From positions 1 through 28,076 of the forward strand of contig CAYVXE010000056.1 in the NCBI GenBank assembly GCA_964455375.1: a stretch of DNA of 28,076 nucleotides, given 5' to 3'. The notes under the pieces are model-generated. The model had not been told where the DNA came from, did no database searches, and was given only the letters and a program-made list of their open reading frames with translations. The stretch comes from CAYVXE01 sp964455375 (GTDB taxonomy: Bacteria; Zhuqueibacterota; Zhuqueibacteria; Oceanimicrobiales; Oceanimicrobiaceae). Position 1 is the first letter of the stretch; each line of letters begins with the position of its first letter. Positions 1 to 6,520 of the stretch are shown here, piece after piece. The position numbers and the translations under genes were made by a program.

Positions 1-1310
1 GGAACGGTTAAATCACCTTCGGCCACACCCGTCGTGAGAGGCTGCAATTTAATATCCAGCATTTCTGTCTGACCTTCAGCAAGCGTTAGGCTCACATCTT
101 TCGTTTGATGTCCCTCCGCCGACACCCGAATCGTGTAGGTTCCCGGGTTAGCAAAACCGAGCCCGTAGTTTCCGTCGCTGTCCGTAAGTTCCGTGGCCGA
201 CGTTTCCAACACAGTCATCGTCGCACCGGCTAAGGGCGCCCCGGTTTGTGCGTCTGAAATGCGTCCTTTACTCCGCTCTGCCCGCCGGTGATTAAACGAA
301 ACCACAAAAAGTCCGTTTTCTTCATCACTGACATAAATATAGCCGGAATTCGTAAACGGGAACGCTCCCCAGGCGCCTTCAAAAAGACCCTGATCGTTTT
401 GGTGGGTATCGTAAAATCCAACTTCTACCAATAGAGAGGGGTCACTGATATCGACGATGCGCAAGCCGTCACCGTAATGGGAAATGTAGGCAAAGTCGCC
501 TGAAATGTGTGTATTATGCGCCAGGTTCCCCGGTTGGGAAAGATATTCGTCCAGCAGAATCGGATGGCTGAAGTCCCGGATGTCCCACATTTTCACCGTC
601 AAGCCGGCATTCTCCTGCGTGGTCATTAAATAGCGTCCATCCGGCGTGGTCCAGGCATTGTGCACAAACCCGCCGTCCGGCATAACGACCTCCGCCATCA
701 GCACCGGTTGTGCTTTGTTGCTGATATCGAGAAGCATGACGCTGCCCCGACTGGCGGCGCTGGCATAAAGGGTGTCCCCTAAAACAAACACATCATGGAA
801 ATAGTCCGCAGACCAACCGCCGCTTCGCACCGGAAGCGCCGGATTGGATAAATCCAGAATCTCAACGCCCTGGGCGCCGTTTGATCCGGCCACGTAAGCA
901 AACCCGTCGGCGATGAACAAATTGTGCGCTGTGGTGAAACTCGCCTGGTAAGTGCCCACAAAACGAACCGTTTGCGGCAGTCCGGACAGGTCGATGATAT
1001 CCAGACCGCTGCCGGTTTCATTGGTGACGTAAGCATAGTGACTGTGCGTTTTGATATCCCGCCAGAAAGAATCTTCCCCGGAAATCATGTCGATTTCAAT
1101 CAGCGTATCCGCTTCCACTTTCACAATGGACGTGCCTGTTTTCAGGCCGACAATGGCGTAGTCATTGCCCGAATCATCCACATAGCCCCAGATGTCGTTG
1201 GTGAACTGCGGGTAGTCGATTTGGCCGACGAGATCTGTGTTCATGGAAATCTGGCTAAATGCATTTGTACTGATTTGCAACAGACCCAGACATAAAATGA
1301 GATATTTCAT
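1..1310 (-). CDS. Secreted LVIVD-repeat (choice-of-anchor B type) beta-propeller protein with CarboxypepD_reg-like domain, C-terminus cut by window edge
   Basis: The reading frame is open from the ATG at 1310 to base 1, so the 3' end lies outside the window (about 436 codons visible). A ribosome site AAGGAG sits 5 nt before the start. The N-terminus is a signal peptide (MKYLILCLGLLQISTNAFSQ). It is followed by the NDIWGYVDDSGNDYAIVGL pattern typical of choice-of-anchor B proteins, then repeated blades of the LVIVD kind (GLDIIDLSGLP, GVEILDLSNPALP, MLLDISNKAQPV, LRIVDISDPSLL). After about residue 360, GRISDAQTGAPLAGATMTV...TDSDGNYGLGFANPGTYTIRV is a carboxypeptidase-regulatory-like beta-sandwich. 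Proteins of this kind are exported, often with a C-terminal sorting or anchor domain, which would be beyond the edge. Ligand and role are unknown. It lies 30 bp downstream of the HAD hydrolase and is probably co-transcribed with it. Confidence 0.85.
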   Translation of the reverse strand, partial: MKYLILCLGLLQISTNAFSQISMNTDLVGQIDYPQFTNDIWGYVDDSGNDYAIVGLKTGTSIVKVEADTLIEIDMISGEDSFWRDIKTHSHYAYVTNETGSGLDIIDLSGLPQTVRFVGTYQASFTTAHNLFIADGFAYVAGSNGAQGVEILDLSNPALPVRSGGWSADYFHDVFVLGDTLYASAASRGSVMLLDISNKAQPVLMAEVVMPDGGFVHNAWTTPDGRYLMTTQENAGLTVKMWDIRDFSHPILLDEYLSQPGNLAHNTHISGDFAYISHYGDGLRIVDISDPSLLVEVGFYDTHQNDQGLFEGAWGAFPFTNSGYIYVSDEENGLFVVSFNHRRAERSKGRISDAQTGAPLAGATMTVLETSATELTDSDGNYGLGFANPGTYTIRVSAEGHQTKDVSLTLAEGQTEMLDIKLQPLTTGVAEGDLTV

Positions 1311-1340
1311 GGGAACTCCTTTATTTTGAATAGTACAAGA

Positions 1341-2039
1341 TTAGAAAAGTTGTGTTAATTCGGAAAGATGCGTGATTTCGGCGTCTGCGAGTTTTCCGGG
1401 TTGATACGTTTTCTGCGGGTTGAATAAAACAGCACCCCACCCCACTGCTTTGGCACCGACGATATCGCTTTCATACGAATCTCCGACGTAGACGATTTCC
1501 TCTGGCCGTGATTGTGTTAATTTCATCGCTTCACGGAAAATTACCGCGGACGGTTTCATGGCGCCCACATCTTCAGAAAAAATCGTGACTTCAAAAAAGT
1601 TTTGCAAGTTCATGTTTGCGAGTTTATGGCGTTGTATTTTTGCAAAACCGTTTGAGAGAATACCCAGCCTGAATTTTGGTTTCATGTAATTTAACGTTTC
1701 CATCATCCGGGGAAAAACAAAAACTTGCTGTGTATAAATTTGCAGATATTTTTCCGCTAAATCATTGAAATCCAGTTTCACATAACCAAATTCAGTGAAG
1801 GTGGTCTGCAGCCGTAAAATTCTGAGTTCACTGGCGGTGATGTTTCCCTGCGCCATCTTTTTCCAGTAAAACGTATTGTTTTGATGGTACACATTCAGAA
1901 ATCGCTGTTGGTCGATTGCAGAGAACTGCGCTGCGTTCTGATTGAGCATGATCTTCAAAGCGGTTCTTTCGGCGCGGGTGTGATCGTAAAGTGTATTGTC
2001 CAGGTCGAAAAAAATGGTTTTCACATCCTTAAAATTCAT
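1341..2039 (-). CDS. HAD-superfamily hydrolase, YjjG/YfnB-like (possible pyrimidine 5'-nucleotidase)
   Basis: A 232-residue cytoplasmic protein with all four HAD motifs: motif I FFDLDNTLYD (nucleophile D12, acid D14), motif II LGILSNG (S129), motif III K162 in GAMKPSAVIF, and motif IV VGDSYESDIVGAK (D187, D192). The helical cap between motifs I and II marks subfamily IA. The wording around motif I and the VGDSYESDIVGAKAVGW block resemble the YjjG/YfnB group, some members of which dephosphorylate nucleoside monophosphates, including damaged pyrimidine nucleotides. That substrate is inferred. Length matches the family. The start has only a weak Shine-Dalgarno. It diverges from the dehydrogenase at 2198 and precedes the LVIVD protein in the same direction. 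Confidence 0.88.
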   Translation of the reverse strand: MNFKDVKTIFFDLDNTLYDHTRAERTALKIMLNQNAAQFSAIDQQRFLNVYHQNNTFYWKKMAQGNITASELRILRLQTTFTEFGYVKLDFNDLAEKYLQIYTQQVFVFPRMMETLNYMKPKFRLGILSNGFAKIQRHKLANMNLQNFFEVTIFSEDVGAMKPSAVIFREAMKLTQSRPEEIVYVGDSYESDIVGAKAVGWGAVLFNPQKTYQPGKLADAEITHLSELTQLF

Positions 2040-2135
2040 ATCGATAAATTAGGGAAACCACTTTTTAGATACAATTTAAAACTGAAGAATCTTCCCACAC
2101 GGATAAAATATTTTTCCAGGAAACATGCCAACATC

Positions 2136-2164
2136 TTGCTTTTCAAAGACTGATTTGGTAAATT
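2136..2164 (+). promoter_or_regulatory. Sigma-70-like promoter candidate for the dehydrogenase
   Basis: A -35 element TTGCTT (2136-2141) and a -10 element TAAATT (2159-2164) are separated by exactly 17 bp. They lie 34 bp before the ATG at 2198, which has AGGAG as ribosome site. The match is partial and was read by eye. Confidence 0.4.
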
Positions 2165-2197
2165 TAGTTACTAACATCTACACAACAGGAGTTTTAA

Positions 2198-3256
2198 ATG
2201 AAAAAAATTGCAGTCATTCCGGGAGATGGAATCGGTATCGACGTGACACGGGAAGCGGTCAAAGTGCTTGACAAAGTACAGGCGCTTTACAAGTTACCCC
2301 TTGACATGCAACATTTCGACTATGGAGCGGACCGCTACCTGCGGGACGGCACCACTATGCCGGAAGAACAGGTGGAAGATTTCCGTAGCAATTACGACGC
2401 TATATTCATCGGTGCGCTGGGCGACCCGCGCGTTCCGGACATGGCACATGCACGCGACATTCTTTTGGGACTGCGTTTTAAATTGGACCTGTTTGTGAAT
2501 TACCGTCCGGTAAAACTCACCGACGAAAAGCTGTGTCCCCTGAAAAACAAAACCGTGGATGACATCGATTTCATCGTATTCCGGGAAAACACCGAGGGAC
2601 TGTACGTGGGAATGGGTGGCATTTTCAAAAAGGGCACCCCCGATGAAATCGCCACCCAGGAGGAGGTGAATACCCGCAAAGGCGTTGAACGGATTATCCG
2701 CTACGCCTTTGAATATGCAAAAGAAAAAGAACGCCCGAAAGTCACCATGTCCGATAAAAGCAACGCCTTGCGTTTTGGCGGCGATCTGTGGCAGCGAACT
2801 TTTTATGAAGTCGGAGAAGAATACCCGTACATCGAAAAAGAGCATTTATACGTTGATGCTTTAACCATGCAAATGGTGAAACGGCCGGAACAGTTCGAAG
2901 TCATTGTGACCTGCAATATGTTTGGCGACATCGTCACCGATTTAGGAGCGCAATTACAAGGTGGTCTCGGACTTGCAGCTTCGGGAAATATTCATCCGGG
3001 TCAGGTTTCCATGTTCGAACCGGTTCACGGATCCGCACCGAAATATGCCGGCAAAAATGTCGCTAATCCGTTTGCTGCGATTTTGACAGCAGGGCTAATG
3101 TTAGACTATCTTGGATTTTCTCAGCCAAACACGCTTATTGAAAGAGCAGTTTCAGAGGCTATTCAGGCAAATCAGGCCACGAAAGATCTGGGTGGCACGC
3201 TGGGGACGAAAGAAGTTGGGGATGTGATTTGTGAAAAACTGGAAGCCGACACATAA
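2198..3256 (+). CDS. NAD-dependent isocitrate/isopropylmalate dehydrogenase-family beta-decarboxylating dehydrogenase
   Basis: 352 residues, the usual length for this family, with a good ribosome site (CAGGAG). Visible motifs: GDGIG near residue 9; substrate arginines in the LRFKLDLFVNYRP segment (R93, R103) and in FRENTEGLYVG (R129, Y136); K187 in MSDKSNALR; metal aspartates D244 and D248 in NMFGDIVTDLGAQLQGGLG; and nucleotide-binding EPVHGSAPKYAGKNVANP (274-291), whose form indicates NAD rather than NADP. The enzyme oxidises and decarboxylates a 2-hydroxy acid. RENTEGLY is shared with isocitrate, homoisocitrate and tartrate enzymes, while classical LeuB has a GGIYFG form, so leuB is not safe. 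No leuA, leuC or leuD lies nearby, so pathway context gives no help. The family call is firm and the substrate is not. Confidence 0.9.
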   Translation: MKKIAVIPGDGIGIDVTREAVKVLDKVQALYKLPLDMQHFDYGADRYLRDGTTMPEEQVEDFRSNYDAIFIGALGDPRVPDMAHARDILLGLRFKLDLFVNYRPVKLTDEKLCPLKNKTVDDIDFIVFRENTEGLYVGMGGIFKKGTPDEIATQEEVNTRKGVERIIRYAFEYAKEKERPKVTMSDKSNALRFGGDLWQRTFYEVGEEYPYIEKEHLYVDALTMQMVKRPEQFEVIVTCNMFGDIVTDLGAQLQGGLGLAASGNIHPGQVSMFEPVHGSAPKYAGKNVANPFAAILTAGLMLDYLGFSQPNTLIERAVSEAIQANQATKDLGGTLGTKEVGDVICEKLEADT

Positions 3257-3329
3257 ACTCAAACACGGAGCAAACATTAATCAAAATATTGGTTTTATAC
3301 ATAGCTTCGCTACGTCAGGAAAAACTCGC

Positions 3330-3740
3330 TTAAAAATCATCCTTTAACTTATCCAAATTCCGGCGTTCTTTTTTAGTAGGCCTGCCTTTAAACTTACGCT
3401 TACCCTGCTGGTCCCACTCCTGCAAAAGCTGATAAAGTTGTTTGTTCTCTTCAGGTATTTCTATCGTCTGTTCTTTGTAAAGCAGCCGGGCGTCTTTTTT
3501 TGAAACATTTTTCAGGACGATGTCCAACACCGTAAACGTGCAGTATTTTGACCGACGTTTAATTGTAATCTCATCCCCAATAGTAATGATTTGTGCGGGC
3601 TTCACCCGCGAAGCGTTTACTTTTACTTTCCCGGCGTCACAGGCTTTCGAAGCCGCCGCACGGGTTTTAAAGAGGCAGCTTAGTTTCAGCCATTTGTCCA
3701 GCCGTATCTTTTTTTTATGTTCAGCAGAATCCTGATTCAT
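3330..3740 (-). CDS. S4-domain RNA-binding protein, Hsp15 (HslR)-like
   Basis: A basic 136-residue protein. An S4 RNA-binding fold occupies about residues 11-60 (IRLDKWLKLSCLFKTRAAASKAC, then GKVKVNASRVKPAQIITIGDEITI). A lysine- and arginine-rich tail follows, ending RKFKGRPTKKERRNLDKL. This architecture matches heat-shock protein 15, which in E. coli binds stalled 50S subunits carrying nascent chains. That ribosome-rescue role is known for the family and only inferred here. It begins 15 bp after the stop of the response regulator in the same direction, so the two may share a transcript. It converges with the dehydrogenase across a 73-bp gap with no convincing terminator. Confidence 0.87.
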   Translation of the reverse strand: MNQDSAEHKKKIRLDKWLKLSCLFKTRAAASKACDAGKVKVNASRVKPAQIITIGDEITIKRRSKYCTFTVLDIVLKNVSKKDARLLYKEQTIEIPEENKQLYQLLQEWDQQGKRKFKGRPTKKERRNLDKLKDDF

Positions 3741-3755
3741 TTAACCGCTGCACTA

Positions 3756-5009
3756 TTAATGACGAATTCTTGCATAAAGTGTTTTCGGCGTGATACCCAG
3801 CATTTTGGCTGCGCGTGACTTATTGCCCATGGTTAAACGCAGCGCCTTTTTGATATGTTCATCTATCATGTCATCAATACTGGGATATTTCGACACTGCA
3901 ATATTGGAGAAATCCAATTGGTGTAAATGTTTGGGGAGAAGTGTTTTTTCGTTACAGGTTATGAGCAGGCTTTCAATAACTAGCTCTAATTCATCATAAT
4001 TCAACGGCCACCGATATTCGAATAACAGATCATACATTTCATCTGAAATTTTTTCAACCTGAGACAACAAGGCTCTGCGCTTCCTTTCAAAAAGCATCTC
4101 GATCATATTCCGAAGCTCATGCTGACGTAAACGCAATGGTTCAAGTCGAAATTCGAGTTGGGACAGTTTTTGTAACAATCTTCCAAAAGTAGAGTCCCCA
4201 TTCATTTTTTCATCCGAGAGGCTAAATATGGAAGCGATTAAACGGAAACGTGCCACCGGCGTTCGGTTTGGTTTTTTCTCGCTGGTAATCTCAGAGACGA
4301 CATTTAGTAAATACTGATGCTCCTCTTCACCAAGGTGCTCAATGCCTTCAAGGTAAAGCGTGTCACCATCCTGCAAGTTATGAGGAATAAGATTTTTTAG
4401 AGAATTGGAACAAACCCTTTCGAAATAAAGTTTTTTATCAATTTCGTGACAAATTACTTTGGCTAACATACTCGGACGGCAACCGGCTTCACAGCGAATT
4501 AACACCGGTGTGCGTGCCATTTCGGTATCGGAGGTCATGAGATCTTCCTGAATGTCGAGTACATTTACGTTTAGCAGATTCTGAAAGAAATTGCTCGCCT
4601 CCTGCTCGCTTTTTTCATAATTTTCCAGTTTTCTGCGCATTTGATTATACTGTAAGGCACTTTGAATCGTAAGCTTTAAATCCATCATATCAATGGGTTT
4701 GCCGTGGTATTGGAAAACTCCCATTTTCAAAAACTCATGTCGCAAAACAATATCCTGGCCAGAAATAATGATCATTGGAACAGTTGAATTCGATTTTAGA
4801 ATTTTTTCAATCATCGTAAACGGGTCCACACTTAAACCCGGCATGTTGACGTCCAAAATCATGGCATTCAAACGCCAAAGGTTTGACTCGAACTTTTCCA
4901 GAACTTCATTCCAGTTTCGGGCTATCAGCAAATTGTGTTCCTTTTGAAGAAGTCTTACCATAAAATCTAAAAAAGTTTGTTCGTCATCTGCAATAAGGAG
5001 GGTACTCAT
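3756..5009 (-). CDS. Response regulator with receiver, degenerate NtrC-type AAA+ and Fis-type helix-turn-helix
   Basis: I chose the ATG at 5009 because AGGAAA lies 8 nt upstream; an in-frame ATG at 5039 has no such site. That gives 417 residues. The receiver (1-120) has D8, D9, phospho-acceptor D53 (MILDVNMPG), S83 and K104, so it should be phosphorylatable. A linker leads to a remnant of a sigma-54 AAA+ domain (about 164-310). The Walker A position reads RCEAGCRPS and lacks the lysine. The GAFTGA loop is gone: only about 23 residues join the Walker A helix to DGDTLYLEGIEHL, the Walker B equivalent, whose DE is changed to EG. The arginine-finger region is also altered. RWPLNYDELELVIE matches the WPGNVRELENVIE junction. 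The C-terminus (381-417, HIKKALRLTMGNKSRAAKML) is an intact Fis-type DNA-binding domain. It probably binds DNA without ATPase activity. It is divergent from the envelope operon at 5511. Confidence 0.9.
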   Translation of the reverse strand: MSTLLIADDEQTFLDFMVRLLQKEHNLLIARNWNEVLEKFESNLWRLNAMILDVNMPGLSVDPFTMIEKILKSNSTVPMIIISGQDIVLRHEFLKMGVFQYHGKPIDMMDLKLTIQSALQYNQMRRKLENYEKSEQEASNFFQNLLNVNVLDIQEDLMTSDTEMARTPVLIRCEAGCRPSMLAKVICHEIDKKLYFERVCSNSLKNLIPHNLQDGDTLYLEGIEHLGEEEHQYLLNVVSEITSEKKPNRTPVARFRLIASIFSLSDEKMNGDSTFGRLLQKLSQLEFRLEPLRLRQHELRNMIEMLFERKRRALLSQVEKISDEMYDLLFEYRWPLNYDELELVIESLLITCNEKTLLPKHLHQLDFSNIAVSKYPSIDDMIDEHIKKALRLTMGNKSRAAKMLGITPKTLYARIRH

Positions 5010-5510
5010 AACTTTTTCCTGTTTACAAAAGTAATGCAATTCGTTACATCGTTTAGTTTAACTTATTGAATATATAAAATATTCTCTACATTTTCTATAT
5101 ATATTAAAATATTTTAAATTATTATATATATTTTACAGCATGCTGCTTGGATGATTTTCTTTCATCCTTTACACAATTTTAATCATAAGTTAAGAATAAT
5201 GCTACAACAATTTCACTTTTTCTCAAATTTCCAAATAACGACATGTCTGATATTAATTCATTTTTTATGTACTATATTCCGTTTAAAGCTTTCAAAATTG
5301 TACAAATTTAAACTATCGAAAAGTGTATCAAAATCGAAAATGGTCTCAAAAAAATATACTATCTGCTAATATTGACCCTCCAAATAACAATCATCATCTC
5401 ATTGTTTCTTATAATCTTATAGACATTTATTTTAGTTTTGGTATGTCTTTTGCAACACGACATTCATGTAACGTCACGGATGACAACACAAAACTAAAGG
5501 CGGTGGTATC
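5010..5510. other. AT-rich divergent intergenic region
   Basis: This 501-bp gap separates the regulator (minus) from the envelope operon (plus). Bases 5061-5135 are almost pure A/T, with runs of TATATA and TTTTAAA, and stand out from the rest of the window. A small inverted repeat GGATGA/TCATCC with a 7-nt loop lies at 5149-5167. A TTGTACAA palindrome lies at 5298-5305. The sigma-54-like element is near the right end. Two short open frames (5151-5369 and 5323-5514) have no ribosome site, low-complexity composition and mutual overlap, so I do not call them genes. The region probably holds the promoters of both flanking units and binding sites for a regulator. Confidence 0.6.
5439..5454 (+). 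promoter_or_regulatory. Sigma-54-like (-24/-12) promoter candidate for the envelope operon
   Basis: The sequence TGGTATG, four bases (TCTT), then TTGCA reproduces the spacing of the sigma-54 consensus TGGCACG-N4-TTGCA. GG and GC are in place, with two mismatches (C to T) in the -24 block. Transcription would begin about 12 bp downstream, near 5465, leaving a leader of about 45 nt before the ATG at 5511. A single 16-bp match in AT-rich DNA can arise by chance. Its position in the right gap and orientation supports it. Confidence 0.45.
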
Positions 5511-6473
5511 ATGAAAACATTAAAATACCTTTCAATATTTTTTTTAACACTTATCCTTTCAGTCGGTGTACTACATGCACAAACATCCGGGAGTTTTTGG
5601 ATAAAATCATTCAAACCTGGTAGTTCGGATCTAAACGAACCGGGTATCAACAAAGCTGCGTTGGAAAAACTGGACAGGTTAATGAAAAATCCGGATATTG
5701 ACGTCACTTTTCTCGGAGCCGCAGATAGTCTCGGTTGGCAACTGGACGGTAAACGGGTTCATCCGGACGTTTCCGAGGCATGGAACGATGCTAAACGACT
5801 GAGCAGAGCGCGCGTTTTACAGGCCAGATACAAACGCGGCAATGTAGGCATCACTTACGAAAATATCGCCGGTGTGAAAGTTCTGTGGTCATTAAAAAAT
5901 CAAGAAAATTACACCGAGGAACTACGTGATCTAAGCAAAGAACTTTCGAGTTTAAAAGATCAGGTTGCAAATATGCAACCCGAATTTATGGAAATTGAAG
6001 CGCCTCGCGCAACAACAGAGCAAAGTAAATTTGATTGGGGTCTCGAAGCAGGTTTTTGGACCTGGCAAGGCGGCACTCATGGCAGTTTGTTTTCGCCTTC
6101 ATTGGCCTTAAAAATTATCATTAACAGCACAGCCTTTATGATACAGGGTGGCGTCACACCGTGGCATATCTCTACCGAGTTCGGCAACCAGTCTGAGTCG
6201 TTTGTGTACATGGGTATTAAACACATGAAATCGAAGGTTCTCGGGGTCACAATCGGAGCTTTCCGAGGGTGGGAATTTTTTACAGCCAATGATAGCTGGT
6301 CGTTCAAAACAACCGGCCTTTCCAGTGGTATCGTGATTAAACATGGCATCTTAGAAATAAACCCCGCTGTCACCTATTCAAACATTAATACGTTGACGAC
6401 AAATTCTACGTGGAAATTCGGGGCAAATCTCGGATTTACCCTTAACATTAATGAAGCATTTAAAAGAAAATAA
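5511..6473 (+). CDS. Predicted outer-membrane protein: OmpA-like N-terminal segment, coiled coil, C-terminal beta-barrel
   Basis: 320 residues with a clear signal peptide (MKTLKYLSIFFLTLILSVGVLHA, cleavage near residue 23). Residues about 45-125 resemble the core of an OmpA peptidoglycan-associated domain: ALEKLDRLMKNPDIDVTFLGAAD, a DSLGW turn, and AWNDAKRLSRARVLQARY in place of the usual N..LS..RA..V. About 135-160 is a short heptad-like coiled coil (LRDLSKELSSLKDQV). From about 175 to 315 the sequence alternates polar and hydrophobic residues in amphipathic strands (LEAGFWTW, ALKIIINSTAFMIQGG, FVYMGIKHMKSKVLGVTIGAFRG, WKFGANLGFTLNI), as in a small beta-barrel. This order is the reverse of classical OmpA, where the barrel comes first. 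The exact family is not recognised. It is 47 bp ahead of the lipoprotein gene and probably co-transcribed. Confidence 0.75.
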   Translation: MKTLKYLSIFFLTLILSVGVLHAQTSGSFWIKSFKPGSSDLNEPGINKAALEKLDRLMKNPDIDVTFLGAADSLGWQLDGKRVHPDVSEAWNDAKRLSRARVLQARYKRGNVGITYENIAGVKVLWSLKNQENYTEELRDLSKELSSLKDQVANMQPEFMEIEAPRATTEQSKFDWGLEAGFWTWQGGTHGSLFSPSLALKIIINSTAFMIQGGVTPWHISTEFGNQSESFVYMGIKHMKSKVLGVTIGAFRGWEFFTANDSWSFKTTGLSSGIVIKHGILEINPAVTYSNINTLTTNSTWKFGANLGFTLNINEAFKRK

Positions 6474-6520
6474 TCGTCATGAAACACAAAAGAACAATAG
6501 TCGGACAAGGAGGTTTGACT

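Noticed and set aside
2294..2845. Long antisense open frame (183 codons) inside the dehydrogenase gene
   Set aside because: The sense strand encodes a complete, motif-rich enzyme; the antisense product has no recognisable motif or ribosome site.
3300..3316. Small hairpin ATAGC/GCTAC near the convergent ends of the dehydrogenase and S4 genes
   Set aside because: Only 5-6 bp with a 3-nt loop and no T-run on either strand, so not called as a terminator.
5151..5369. Short open frame (72 codons) in the AT-rich intergenic region, with another at 5323-5514
   Set aside because: No ribosome site, low-complexity composition, overlap with each other, and the second runs over the start of the barrel-protein gene.
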